A stretch of 56,144 nucleotides of DNA, taken from the NCBI GenBank assembly GCA_964371835.1, contig CAYJOP010000005.1, positions 1 to 56,144 of the forward strand, read 5' to 3'. The stretch's first letter is position 1. Every line of letters starts with the position of its first letter. A program made the position numbers and the translations under genes. This DNA comes from CAYJAD01 sp964371835. Lineage in GTDB: Bacteria > Desulfobacterota > Desulfovibrionia > Desulfovibrionales > Desulfovibrionaceae. The notes under the pieces were generated by a model that did no database searches, had not been told where the DNA came from, and was given only the letters and a program-made list of their open reading frames with translations. Below are positions 25,836 through 34,561 of this stretch, piece after piece.

Positions 25836-27212
25836 ATGACAATATCATCATGTTTTAAAGCTTATGATGTTCGTGGAACCTACCCTGAACAATTAAATTC
25901 AGGTCTTACATGGGCCATTGCTCAGGCTATGGTCGAAATTTTTAAACCTAGCACTGTTGTTATTGGTCGTGATTGCCGTTTATCTGGACCAGACTTATGC
26001 GATGGATTAGTTACAGGTTTTCGCGACCTTGGCGTTTCTGTTACTGACATTGGCCTTTGTGGAACTGAGGAAATATACTATGCAACTTTTGCACATGATT
26101 TTGACGCAGGGATAATGATCACAGGCAGTCATAATCCAAAAAATGACAATGGCTTAAAATTTGTACGAAAAGGAGCTGTGCCCATTAGCGGTGATACAGG
26201 TTTATTTAATATAAGAGATAAAGCTTTGGCCCTTTATGAGCAAGGGCTTAAAGCCATGCATGAACCACCAGCTAAACTTAGCGGAAGCTATGTTCAAAAA
26301 TCTTTTCGCAAGGACTATGTCAATTTTCTAATTGATTATGTAAAAATCGACCCAAATTCTAAATTAAAAATTCATGCTGATGCTGGCAATGGTTGCGCTG
26401 GCCTTGTATTGCAGGAATTGTTACCACATTTACCCTTTGAGATTTCTTGCGCCAACATGCAACCTGACGGACATTTTCCAAATGGCATTCCTAATCCTCT
26501 TTTGCCTGAAAGACGAGATGCAACATCACAAGCTGTGCGTGAACAGGGTGCAGACATTGGAATTGCTTGGGATGGTGATTTTGATCGTTGTTTTTTCTAT
26601 GATTCCAATGGTAATTTTATTGAAGGTTATTACCTTGTTGGTTTACTCGCCAAAAGCTTATTACTTGATTTTCCAAACTCAAAAATTATTCATGACTTAC
26701 GCTTAATTTGGAACACGCAAGACATGGTAGCTGCGGCTGGTGGCGTGAGTATTAATTGCAAAGCAGGGCATGCTTTTATTAAAGAAAAGATGCGTGCAGA
26801 AGATGCTCTATATGGTGGTGAAATGAGTGCACATCATTATTTTCGTGACTTTGCATATTGTGATTCTGGTATGTTGCCCTGGCTTTTGGTAGCAAAATTA
26901 ATTTCCAGCAGCGGCGCAACTTTAGCTGATTTGGTTAATGATTGCATGAAAAAATATCCATGCAGTGGAGAAATTAACCGTAAAGTTAGCGATACCAAAT
27001 TCATCATGAAGAAAGTTCAAGAAATATATGCCAAAGACGCCTTGCACATGGATAGCTTAGATGGTGTTTCAATGACTTTTGAAAATTGGCGTTTTAATTT
27101 GAGAGCATCAAACACTGAACCGCTTTTACGCTTAAATGTAGAATCGCAAGGCGATGCCAATCTTATGCAAGAAAAAACAGCAGAACTCTTAAAGTTAATT
27201 GATGAAATGTAA
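25836..27212 (+). CDS. Phosphomannomutase/phosphoglucomutase
   Basis: A 458-residue alpha-D-phosphohexomutase, interconverting hexose 1- and 6-phosphates for envelope polysaccharide or lipopolysaccharide sugars. AYDVRGTYPEQ opens the protein. The phosphoserine loop is ITGSHNPKNDNG, the metal loop is WDGDFDRCFF, the sugar-binding loop is YGGEMSAHHYF, and the phosphate-binding loop is LRASNTEPLLR. ManB/AlgC-type dual enzymes have this length. It stands alone on the plus strand after a 150-bp AT-rich gap and is followed by a hairpin-rich repeat. Confidence 0.93.
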   Translation: MTISSCFKAYDVRGTYPEQLNSGLTWAIAQAMVEIFKPSTVVIGRDCRLSGPDLCDGLVTGFRDLGVSVTDIGLCGTEEIYYATFAHDFDAGIMITGSHNPKNDNGLKFVRKGAVPISGDTGLFNIRDKALALYEQGLKAMHEPPAKLSGSYVQKSFRKDYVNFLIDYVKIDPNSKLKIHADAGNGCAGLVLQELLPHLPFEISCANMQPDGHFPNGIPNPLLPERRDATSQAVREQGADIGIAWDGDFDRCFFYDSNGNFIEGYYLVGLLAKSLLLDFPNSKIIHDLRLIWNTQDMVAAAGGVSINCKAGHAFIKEKMRAEDALYGGEMSAHHYFRDFAYCDSGMLPWLLVAKLISSSGATLADLVNDCMKKYPCSGEINRKVSDTKFIMKKVQEIYAKDALHMDSLDGVSMTFENWRFNLRASNTEPLLRLNVESQGDANLMQEKTAELLKLIDEM

Positions 27213-27270
27213 AATGCAGTACCGAGAATTGTGATCATTGCTAAGTGTTTACTTTGCCAACACCACCGAT

Positions 27271-27366
27271 AAACCAAGAGTAGAGGCAATTAATTTGCAC
27301 CTACTCTTGGTTTTCGAGTCGTGCTAACGTTGTCAGCACTCTCAAAACGCCCCTTGCGGGGCGTTT
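27271..27366 (+). repeat. Dispersed palindromic element, core copy C
   Basis: A 13-bp perfect stem AAACCAAGAGTAG / CTACTCTTGGTTT (27271-27313) is followed by the hairpin GTGCTAAC / GTCAGCAC (27321-27339) and a terminator-like stem ACGCCCC / GGGGCGT (27344-27366). Order and spacing match copies A, B and D. The outer stem has compensatory changes: ATCAA/TTGAT in A and B becomes ACCAA/TTGGT here. It probably also terminates the phosphohexomutase transcript. Confidence 0.78.
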
Positions 27367-27371
27367 ATTAT

Positions 27372-27654
27372 TTAGTCGATGCTGAACAACACGCTTTAGC
27401 GTGCTGTTCAGAGAGGCACGTTGCCTTCAAATACCCCTTTGGGGACGCCAGAAGTGAATTCTGGCTTATTTTACGGCACGCGAAATTTTTCTTACAGAAA
27501 AATTTCGGTAGTCGGCACTAAGAAACAGTATTTTGGCAGCATAAAATGCCAGAAAGTTGTATTTTATACGCTTGTTTCTGGCATTTTTATTTGCTCATTT
27601 TTAGTTAAAAATGATTTGTTTTCGTTGTATTATGTGTTTTTTCAGTGCCGACTA
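27372..27654. repeat. Hairpin-chain repeat, first copy
   Basis: Bases 27372-27613 are identical, by direct reading, to 55903-56144 at the window end. Successive palindromes: CTGAACA...TGTTCAG (27382-27411), CCCC/GGGG, CCAGAA/TTCTGG, an 11-bp stem CGAAATTTTTC/GAAAAATTTCG (27481-27507), and a 10-bp stem ATGCCAGAAA/TTTCTGGCAT followed by T5 (27546-27589). An outer inverted repeat TAGTCGGCACT (27509-27519) / AGTGCCGACTA (27644-27654) encloses the last part. It lies between convergent genes and can stop both transcripts; the metK stop is 8 bp away. A reading frame of about 50 codons crosses both copies but looks incidental. Confidence 0.85.
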
Positions 27655-27661
27655 TTTAATA

Positions 27662-28837
27662 CTAAACCTTTGCAGCAGCTTTTAAGTCTGCAATGGCATC
27701 AGTTTGTTCCCATAAAAATTCTGGCAACTCGCGGCCAAAATGACCATAACATGAACTTTTCTTATAAATAGGACGCTTAAGATCGAGACGCTTTGTGATA
27801 AAGTATGGGCGAAGGTCAAACACCTCACGCACAGCCTTAGTTAGTATTTCATCTGGAATGTCGCCACTTCCAAGAGATGACACCAACACAGACACAGGTT
27901 CTGCCACACCAATGCAGTAAGCTATTTGAACTTCGCAACGAGGAGCAAGACCTGCTGCCACAATGTTTTTAGCAATATAGCGACCCATATATGCACCTGA
28001 ACGGTCAACTTTTGATGGGTCCTTGCCTGAAAATGCACCACCACCATGGTGGCCTGCGCCTCCATATGTGTCTTGAATAATTTTACGACCAGTTAATCCG
28101 CAGTCACCCATGGGGCCACCAACAACAAAACGACCTGTGGTATTAATAAATATTTCGCAATCTTTTTCATCAAAATAACCTGAAGGCTCAAGCACTGGAC
28201 CAATAACATGTTTGCGCACAGCATCTTCAATATCAGACTGAGAAGCACTTTCGCCATGTTGTGTTGATACAACAATATTATTAATACGCACTGGTTTGCC
28301 ATCTTCATAAGCAAATGAAACTTGAGTTTTACCATCTGGGCGGAAAAAATCCACAATTCCAGCTTTACGAACTCTAGTTAATTGTTCTGAAAGTTTATGA
28401 GCCCAATAAATGGGAGCAGGCATAAGTGTTGAAGTTTCGTTACAAGCAAAGCCAAACATCATGCCTTGGTCGCCTGCACCTTGATTTTCTGGAGCAGTAC
28501 TATCAACGCCTTGGGCAATGTCAGGAGATTGCTTGTCAATGGATGATAAAACTGCGCAAGTTTGCCAGTCAAAACCCATTTCTGAACTGGTATAACCTAT
28601 ATCACGAATGGTATTACGCACAACATCGGCAAAATCTGCATAACCCTTTGTGGTAATTTCTCCTGCAATAACTGCCATACCAGTGGTTACTAAAGCTTCA
28701 CACGCAACCCTTGACTCTGGATCTTGAGCAAGCAAGCTATCTAAAATTGCATCAGAAATTTGATCTGCCACTTTATCAGGGTGGCCTTCGGTTACTGACT
28801 CAGAAGTAAATAGATATTTACCCTTATGAAATTGCAT
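27662..28837 (-). CDS. metK: S-adenosylmethionine synthetase
   Basis: A 391-residue enzyme forming SAM from methionine and ATP. Signatures are FTSESVTEGHPDKVADQ, the GAGDQGMMFGFACNET hexapeptide region, and GGAFSGKDPSKVDRSGAY. I start at ATG 28837 (MQFHKGKYLFTSES), preceded by AAAGGAG, rather than an in-frame upstream codon at 28876 that would overlap panC. It sits 16 bp after panC. No SAM riboswitch is visible. Confidence 0.98.
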   Translation of the reverse strand: MQFHKGKYLFTSESVTEGHPDKVADQISDAILDSLLAQDPESRVACEALVTTGMAVIAGEITTKGYADFADVVRNTIRDIGYTSSEMGFDWQTCAVLSSIDKQSPDIAQGVDSTAPENQGAGDQGMMFGFACNETSTLMPAPIYWAHKLSEQLTRVRKAGIVDFFRPDGKTQVSFAYEDGKPVRINNIVVSTQHGESASQSDIEDAVRKHVIGPVLEPSGYFDEKDCEIFINTTGRFVVGGPMGDCGLTGRKIIQDTYGGAGHHGGGAFSGKDPSKVDRSGAYMGRYIAKNIVAAGLAPRCEVQIAYCIGVAEPVSVLVSSLGSGDIPDEILTKAVREVFDLRPYFITKRLDLKRPIYKKSSCYGHFGRELPEFLWEQTDAIADLKAAAKV

Positions 28838-28853
28838 AAAAACTCCTTTTAAA

Positions 28854-29699
28854 TCAAGACAACAGGATGTTATCAAGCAGTCTGGCTTTGCCTAAACGAA
28901 CAGCGCAAGCCATAAGTGATTTATTATTAATCTCATTCTGAGGTTTAAGACTATTTGCATCAACCACAGAAAGATAGTCCGTCTGACCTAAGGGCAAATT
29001 TTCAGCCCAATATTTACTAATAGCGTCCATAACACCATTAACGCTTTTTTCACCACAATTAACCATTTTTTTAGCTAAGCATAAACCTTTATAAATGTAC
29101 GGTGCTTGGGATCGCTCATCATTATTCAAATATGCATTGCGAGAACTTAAGGCCAGTCCGTCCACATCACGCACAATTTCTCTGCCAATTATTTCAATGG
29201 GCACATTTAAATCTTGAACCATCTGGCGAATTATTGCCAGTTGCTGCCAATCTTTTTGCCCAAATATGGCAGTATTAGCTTGAGTTATCATGAAAAGTTT
29301 TAAAACTACAGTGCATACGCCAGCAAAATGTGTTGGTCTGGCAATACTACACAGGCCTTGATTTAAATTGGGTACGTTAATTACAGTGCTATGATTATCT
29401 GCATACATTTCAGCATCTTTTGGTGTAAACAAAACGTCCACACCTAAAGCCTTGGCCTTGGCAGCATCCCCATCCAAATCTCGAGGATAAGCCAAAAGAT
29501 CCTCTGTGGGGCCAAATTGAGTTGGATTTACAAAAAGGCTAACTACCACTTTTTGAGCACAACTGCGCGCATATGTCATTAATGACTCATGCCCAGCATG
29601 ATAATAACCCATGGTTGGCACCAAGGCTATGCTATGCCCCTCTGCCTTCCACTCTGCACAAAGTTTTGTAATTTCAGCTTTTTTGCTTAATATTTTCAT
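28854..29699 (-). CDS. panC: Pantothenate synthetase
   Basis: A 281-residue enzyme joining pantoate and beta-alanine with ATP for coenzyme A synthesis. The motifs VPTMGYYHAGHESL, FVNPTQFGPTEDL, FGQKDWQQLAIIRQMV and SSRNAYL cover the nucleotide- and pantoate-binding sites. Other pan genes are not in the window. It is probably co-transcribed with metK. Confidence 0.97.
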   Translation of the reverse strand: MKILSKKAEITKLCAEWKAEGHSIALVPTMGYYHAGHESLMTYARSCAQKVVVSLFVNPTQFGPTEDLLAYPRDLDGDAAKAKALGVDVLFTPKDAEMYADNHSTVINVPNLNQGLCSIARPTHFAGVCTVVLKLFMITQANTAIFGQKDWQQLAIIRQMVQDLNVPIEIIGREIVRDVDGLALSSRNAYLNNDERSQAPYIYKGLCLAKKMVNCGEKSVNGVMDAISKYWAENLPLGQTDYLSVVDANSLKPQNEINNKSLMACAVRLGKARLLDNILLS

Positions 29700-30072
29700 G
29701 TGTATCTTGCTATAATTTTTTGTTAATAAGCGCTCTATTTACACATAATTATTAGCCTTGTCCAGTAAGTTGTACCCCAATTTTTATTTTTGATTGTTAA
29801 TTTAGATTTGATTATTTTATGTTAAAATCTTACGTTTCTCATGCATATTCATTTAATTTAAACCACATTTCAAAGCCATGCCTTTTTCACGTCAAAAATT
29901 CATTGCAAAATCAGCTAGCAGTATATATGTTCATGGCCTTTGAAAACAAAGTTCATTTTGTAATTCGCTTTATGAATTTAACTTTTTGCCAGAACACTTT
30001 AAACTTATTAACCTTTTTGTTTAAAATATATTTTTATATTTTATAACAGAAAATTTTAAATTTGGACACATT
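29700..30072. other. AT-rich divergent intergenic region
   Basis: A 373-bp, very AT-rich gap between panC and the LysO-type genes, which diverge from it. A 75-codon open frame (29819-30046) has no ribosome-binding site and an unnatural composition, so I do not call it a gene. Promoters for both sides should lie here; no repeat copy is seen. Confidence 0.5.
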
Positions 30073-30351
30073 ATGCTGCTTGAAGTTGGCCTCATAGTTG
30101 TTGGCATTCCAATAGGTTATGCCATTCACAAAAATAAAAAAGCCGTGAGTATTACAAATCATGCGCTTTCTTTTGTAATTTATGCCCTACTGTTTTTAAT
30201 TGGCTTAAACCTTGGAGCAAATGATGACCTCATATCTCGCCTTGCAGACCTTGGCATACAAGGCATTTTCATTGGCATCCTTAGTGCTATAGGCAGCATT
30301 ATAGTAGTTTGGTTTTTGTACAGTATTATCTTTAAGGCTAATCAATCATGA
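30073..30351 (+). CDS. LysO-type exporter, N-terminal half protein
   Basis: A 92-residue membrane protein with three hydrophobic segments (LLEVGLIVVGIPIGY, ALSFVIYALLFLIGLNLG, GIFIGILSAIGSIIVVWFLY). It matches the N-terminal part of the LysO (YbjE) lysine exporter family. Full-length E. coli LysO is about 299 residues, and this protein plus its downstream partner (204 residues) sum to 296. The stop overlaps the next start by ATGA. The pair probably makes one heteromeric inner-membrane exporter. Confidence 0.8.
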   Translation: MLLEVGLIVVGIPIGYAIHKNKKAVSITNHALSFVIYALLFLIGLNLGANDDLISRLADLGIQGIFIGILSAIGSIIVVWFLYSIIFKANQS

Positions 30352-30962
30352 AGGGCGGTTTTTTAATTCTTTTCTTTTTTTTAAGTGGTGTTTTTGCTGG
30401 CAAGGCTCATCTTATTCCCCTTGATTTAAGTGGCGAATTTTTAACCTTTGCCCTGTATGCTTTGCTTGTTTTGGCTGGCATGTGCATGGGTTTTGATACA
30501 CGCAATTTTCTAATTGTACGCGAATTTGGCTTTAAGATTTTACTACTACCCTTTGCCGTTGTACTAGGAACAATACTAGCCTGCATTGTTGCTTGGGGCA
30601 TATTAGGCTTCTTTGGGCATGGCATCTCCTTGCGAGACACCATTGGAGTTGGTGCAGGCCTTGGTTATTATAGCCTATCAAGCATTATCATCACAAGGCT
30701 TGGTGATGCTGAGCTTGGCTCTGTGGCTCTACTTGCCAATGTTAGCCGTGAGCTTTTCACCCTTCTTTTTGCTCCTTTAATGGTTCGCATTGCTGGCGGA
30801 CTTGCACCTGTTGCTGCAGGTGGAGCACCTGCCATGGATACTTGCATGCCTGTTGTTGCTAAATATGCAGGCGAACGCTACGCCATCATGGGAATTTTTT
30901 CTGGTATGATTTTAACAATACTTGTACCCATACTCGTCACTGCAATATTTACATACTTTTAA
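30348..30962 (+). CDS. LysO-type exporter, C-terminal half protein
   Basis: A 204-residue membrane protein carrying the main conserved block of the LysO/DUF340 family: GVGAGLGYYSLSSIIIT, then LGSVALLANVSRELFTLL and the CMPVVAKYAGERYAI segment. LysO exports L-lysine and the toxic analogue thialysine in E. coli; which amino acid is moved here is unknown. Translation is coupled to the upstream half gene by a 4-bp overlap. Confidence 0.85.
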   Translation: MKGGFLILFFFLSGVFAGKAHLIPLDLSGEFLTFALYALLVLAGMCMGFDTRNFLIVREFGFKILLLPFAVVLGTILACIVAWGILGFFGHGISLRDTIGVGAGLGYYSLSSIIITRLGDAELGSVALLANVSRELFTLLFAPLMVRIAGGLAPVAAGGAPAMDTCMPVVAKYAGERYAIMGIFSGMILTILVPILVTAIFTYF

Positions 30963-30969
30963 GGCTTAC

Positions 30970-30999
30970 TTGACAAAAGCTATGTTTTTAGGGCATAAT
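30970..30999 (+). promoter_or_regulatory. Predicted promoter of the amino acid ABC operon
   Basis: TTGACA (30970-30975) and CATAAT (30994-30999) are 18 bp apart, 34 bp upstream of the binding-protein ATG, in an otherwise short gap after the LysO-type gene. Judged by eye. Confidence 0.55.
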
Positions 31000-31032
31000 T
31001 ATAAACTACAACTTTATTTAAGGGGAAAATGT

Positions 31033-31776
31033 ATGTTACGTACTCTATTCGCAACGTTTTTGTGTTTCGGGCTATTGGTTGGCGCAGCTCAAGCTGCACA
31101 AAAAGTTTACACTGTAGCGTCAGACGGCACTTGGCCACCACTTGAGTATCTTAGTGATAAAAAAGAAATCGTTGGTTATTCAAGCGATTATCTTCATGCA
31201 ATCGCTGAACAAATGAATGTTAAGTTTGACATCAGAAATATTGCTTGGGACGGAATTTTTGCTGGTGTTGCAGCTGGTAACTACGATATTGTTGCATCTT
31301 CTGTAACTATAACCCCAGAACGTAAAAAACAATTTTTATTCTCAGACCCATATTGTGAAATTTATCAGGCTCTTGTGGTTGCAAAAAACTCACCCATCAC
31401 TAGCCTTTCACACCTTAAACTTAAAAAAGTTGGTGGACAAATAGGAACAACAGGTATTTTCGTAATGGAAAAAGCCAATGTTGGTGCAATTATTCGTGAA
31501 TATGAAGATGTTGGCCTTGCCATGATGGACCTCGCCAATGGACGTATTGATGCTGTAATGTGTGATGATCCAGTTGCTAAGTATTATGCTAACAAAAGAG
31601 AAGACTTTCATAACAAGTTTAGAGTTGCTCTACAAACAAAAGATGTTGAACACTACGGCTTTACCGTTAAAAAAGGTAATGAGCACATAGTAAAAATTCT
31701 TAACGAAGGCATTAAACTTGTAAAAGAAAAAGGTATTGAAAAAGAACTCAAATTAAAATGGATGGGTGCTGAATAA
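31033..31776 (+). CDS. Polar amino acid ABC transporter, substrate-binding protein
   Basis: A 247-residue periplasmic binding protein. A signal peptide (MLRTLFATFLCFGLLVGAAQA) is cut before AQKVYTV. The SBP family 3 signature appears as WPPLEYLSDKKEIVGYSSDYLHAIAE and VASSVTITPERKKQFLFSDPY. The start is ATG 31033, after AAGGGGAA; the frame is open further upstream without a ribosome-binding site. It is the first gene of a three-gene importer. The substrate cannot be assigned. Confidence 0.92.
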   Translation: MLRTLFATFLCFGLLVGAAQAAQKVYTVASDGTWPPLEYLSDKKEIVGYSSDYLHAIAEQMNVKFDIRNIAWDGIFAGVAAGNYDIVASSVTITPERKKQFLFSDPYCEIYQALVVAKNSPITSLSHLKLKKVGGQIGTTGIFVMEKANVGAIIREYEDVGLAMMDLANGRIDAVMCDDPVAKYYANKREDFHNKFRVALQTKDVEHYGFTVKKGNEHIVKILNEGIKLVKEKGIEKELKLKWMGAE

Positions 31777-31813
31777 TTTCATTTTTAGACCTAGCATTTA
31801 ATTTTATTATACT

Positions 31814-31842
31814 GTGCTTGCCTTCTTTATGAGGGCAAGCAC
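31814..31842 (+). terminator. Attenuating hairpin between binding-protein and permease genes
   Basis: A 9-bp perfect stem GTGCTTGCC / GGCAAGCAC followed by TTTAA. Placed after the binding-protein gene, it would let that gene be made in excess over the permease, a common arrangement in ABC importers. It also argues against a permease start at 31814. Confidence 0.65.
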
Positions 31843-31879
31843 TTTAACACCTACATGCAAGTTAGGACTAAGGCACAAT

Positions 31880-32698
31880 ATGCATGACAATAGACCTCAA
31901 AAACAAGCAGCTGAAGCTGGCAATATCCGTATATTAGTCACAGACGGCGCATCAATCCCTGATCCTAAGGAATGGCGATTAATTAATGCGTGGTCCATAG
32001 CATTGACTGGCGCTATTGTATTGCTCATAAGCTTATGCATGCTTTGGCCTAAGCCATATCTTGACATCATTTCTTTCTTACCAGATGGGTTGATGGTTAC
32101 ATTTCAGGTAACGCTTTTATCTATTTCCTGTGCCATTCCTTTAGGCTTATTAACAGGACTTGGACGTATTTCGCGCAACCGCACTATTAATCTCATTGCC
32201 TCAACCTATGTTGAGGTTATACGCGGCATTCCGCTTCTGGTTCAAATTTTCTATATTTACTATGCATTAGCTAAATTTCTAAATGTTAGTGGCCTTGCTT
32301 CTGCAGTCATTGCCATAAGTTTTTGTTATGGTGCCTATATGGGTGAGGTTTTTAGAGCTGGCATACTAGCTATACCAAAGGGGCAAATGGAAGCTGCTCG
32401 TTCACTTGGTTTTACACGCTTTCAAACCATGTTTTTAGTTATTTTACCTCAAGCTTGGCGTACAATTTTACCACCAGTTGGTAATGAGTGCATTGCTATG
32501 CTTAAAGATACATCACTTGTATCTGTTATGGCCATGCCAGACCTCATGCAGCGTGGGCGTAGTTTTGCATCTAAAACTTATCTGTACTTTGAAACTTATA
32601 CTATAATCGCTCTTATTTATTTAATTATTACTCTACTCCTTTCAAAGTGCGTTAGCATTATGGAAGCAAGGCTCAATTATTATGACAAACGAAAATAA
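31880..32698 (+). CDS. Polar amino acid ABC transporter, permease
   Basis: A 272-residue HisM/GlnP-type permease. The first membrane segment (SIALTGAIVLLISLCMLW) follows a longer than usual cytoplasmic N-terminus. The family region is FQVTLLSISCAIPLGLLTGLGR and VIRGIPLLVQIFYIYYAL. The ATPase-contacting EAA loop is EAARSLGFTRFQTMFLVILPQAWR. The start at 31880 is chosen because an in-frame codon at 31814 lies inside the hairpin. It overlaps the ATPase gene by 17 bp. Confidence 0.92.
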   Translation: MHDNRPQKQAAEAGNIRILVTDGASIPDPKEWRLINAWSIALTGAIVLLISLCMLWPKPYLDIISFLPDGLMVTFQVTLLSISCAIPLGLLTGLGRISRNRTINLIASTYVEVIRGIPLLVQIFYIYYALAKFLNVSGLASAVIAISFCYGAYMGEVFRAGILAIPKGQMEAARSLGFTRFQTMFLVILPQAWRTILPPVGNECIAMLKDTSLVSVMAMPDLMQRGRSFASKTYLYFETYTIIALIYLIITLLLSKCVSIMEARLNYYDKRK

Positions 32699-33428
32699 TA
32701 CCCCCATCATTAGCATTCGTAACGTTTGGAAGTATTTTGGTGAACTTCCAGCATTGCAAGATGTAAGTATTGATATTCATCAAGGAGAGCGTGTTGTTAT
32801 CATAGGGCCTTCTGGCTCTGGTAAATCGACCATGCTACGCTCCATTAACCGCTTAGAAGACATTGATAAAGGTTTAATCTTAGTTGAAGGACTTGATGTT
32901 AACTCGCGTGAGCATAATATTAATAAAATTCGCCAAAATGTTGGCATGGTTTTTCAACAATTTAACCTTTTTCCGCATAAAACTGTTCTTCAAAACCTTA
33001 CCATGGGTCCCATAAAGTTGCGTGGTCTAACTAAGGATGATGCAGAAGCACAGGCTCTTACCTTACTTAAAAAAGTAGGTATTAGCGAAAAGGCAAATGT
33101 TTTTCCAGCCATGCTTTCTGGTGGACAGCAGCAACGTGTCGCCATAGCTCGTGCTTTAGCCATGCAGCCTGGTATCATGCTTTTTGACGAACCAACATCT
33201 TCTTTAGACCCTGAAATGGTAGGAGAAGTTTTGGATGTTATGATTAATTTGGCAGAAGAAGGCATGACAATGATTTGCGTTACCCATGAAATGGGTTTTG
33301 CTCGTACTGTTTCAGACCGCGTCATTTTCATGGACCAAGGTCAAATTGTTGAAGAGGGATCACCGGATCAAATTTTTTCAAACCCACGTTCCCCAAGACT
33401 TAAGCAATTCCTTAACCAAATACTATAA
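32682..33428 (+). CDS. Polar amino acid ABC transporter, ATP-binding protein
   Basis: A 248-residue GlnQ/HisP-type ATPase. Walker A is IGPSGSGKSTML, the Q-loop is VGMVFQQFNLFPHKT, the signature is LSGGQQQRVAIARAL, Walker B is IMLFDEPTSSLDP and the switch histidine is VTHEMGF. It completes the importer with the two genes upstream. Its last base pair overlaps the mnmA start, so that gene may be read from the same transcript. Confidence 0.96.
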   Translation: MTNENNTPIISIRNVWKYFGELPALQDVSIDIHQGERVVIIGPSGSGKSTMLRSINRLEDIDKGLILVEGLDVNSREHNINKIRQNVGMVFQQFNLFPHKTVLQNLTMGPIKLRGLTKDDAEAQALTLLKKVGISEKANVFPAMLSGGQQQRVAIARALAMQPGIMLFDEPTSSLDPEMVGEVLDVMINLAEEGMTMICVTHEMGFARTVSDRVIFMDQGQIVEEGSPDQIFSNPRSPRLKQFLNQIL

Positions 33429-34483
33429 TGTCTAGCATTGCCGTTGCCGTAAGTGGTGGCGTAGATTCTCTTTTTGCACTGCATTCATTACATAAGCAAG
33501 GCCATAAAGTTCTGGCGGTGCATGGCCTTTTTTTGTCAAATGAAAATACTCAGACTATACATGAGCTTGAAGACCACTGCCAACGCTTGCACATTCCACT
33601 ACATATTGTAGACTTACGCAAACAGTTTGATTCTCTTGTCATCACACCATTTATTGAATTTTATGCTCAAGGGCAAACTCCAAACCCCTGTGCATTGTGT
33701 AATGCTTTTATTAAATTTGGCTTGCTTATGGATGCAGCGTTGGAGCTTGGTGCAGATTTTTTTGCCACTGGCCACTATGCAACTAGCAATGGCCATGGCT
33801 TAAGCCCTTTATCTAAGGGGCAAGACAGTTCTAAAGAGCAAAGTTATTTCTTAGCGCTAACACCCAAGCAGCGCTTTGATAAAATTATTTTCCCTCTAGC
33901 CAACACAAACAAGAAAGATAACTTATTATATTTGCAACATAATGGCTTTGATATTTTAGACAAGGGCGAAAGCCAAGAAATTTGCTTTGTGCCTGAAAAT
34001 GCATATCGACCTTTTCTTATACAACAAGCCAAATTTAGGTCCATTAACTTACCACAAAGCGGTCCTTTTTTGATTAAAGACGGCCTCAACTTTAAACAAG
34101 TTGGTGTTCATAATGGCTTGTGGCAATATACCGAAGGTCAACGTAAAGGGCTTGGCATTGCTTGGAAAGAACCACTATATGTTTGCAAAAAAGACAGCGA
34201 ACAAAATTCAATTGTACTTGCAACTGCCAAGGATTTATCCTTGCATGGATGCTTAGTAAGCCATTTAAATTTGTTTGTGGAGCGTAAGCATTGGCCAAAT
34301 GAATTATACGCTAGGGTGCGCTATAGACAAAAAGATGCAAAAATTTCTATCTCTTGGCATGGGGAAGATTTACAAATTAACTTTAACGAGCCACAAAACC
34401 TTACTGCATGTGGCCAACTTGCTGTTATTTATGATAATGATGGGCATGTGATAGCGGGTGGCATCATCTCTAAACTATTTTGA
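33428..34483 (+). CDS. mnmA: tRNA 2-thiouridylase MnmA
   Basis: A 351-residue enzyme adding sulfur to U34 of tRNA-Lys, -Glu and -Gln. The PP-loop is AVSGGVDSLF. The first catalytic cysteine is in TPNPCALCNAFIKFG and the second in SQEICFVPENAY. GHYATS and EQSYFLAL are further family marks. It is slightly short for MnmA and begins on the stop of the ABC ATPase gene. Confidence 0.9.
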   Translation: MSSIAVAVSGGVDSLFALHSLHKQGHKVLAVHGLFLSNENTQTIHELEDHCQRLHIPLHIVDLRKQFDSLVITPFIEFYAQGQTPNPCALCNAFIKFGLLMDAALELGADFFATGHYATSNGHGLSPLSKGQDSSKEQSYFLALTPKQRFDKIIFPLANTNKKDNLLYLQHNGFDILDKGESQEICFVPENAYRPFLIQQAKFRSINLPQSGPFLIKDGLNFKQVGVHNGLWQYTEGQRKGLGIAWKEPLYVCKKDSEQNSIVLATAKDLSLHGCLVSHLNLFVERKHWPNELYARVRYRQKDAKISISWHGEDLQINFNEPQNLTACGQLAVIYDNDGHVIAGGIISKLF

Positions 34484-34561
34484 AATTTTGCTTTTGCTTG
34501 ACTTTTTTATTAGTTAGTGCAAGCTATTTCACATCAAAATTTAAAAAGGTATTACAATTTT

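Noticed and set aside
27321..27521. Open frame of 66 codons whose last about 50 residues recur at 55903-56052
   Set aside because: It lies wholly on the hairpin repeat, has no ribosome-binding site, and the two copies share a frame only because the DNA is identical. I read it as non-coding structure.
29819..30046. 75-codon open frame between panC and the LysO-type genes
   Set aside because: No ribosome-binding site, very AT-rich, with unnatural composition (Phe, Asn and His runs) and no family character.
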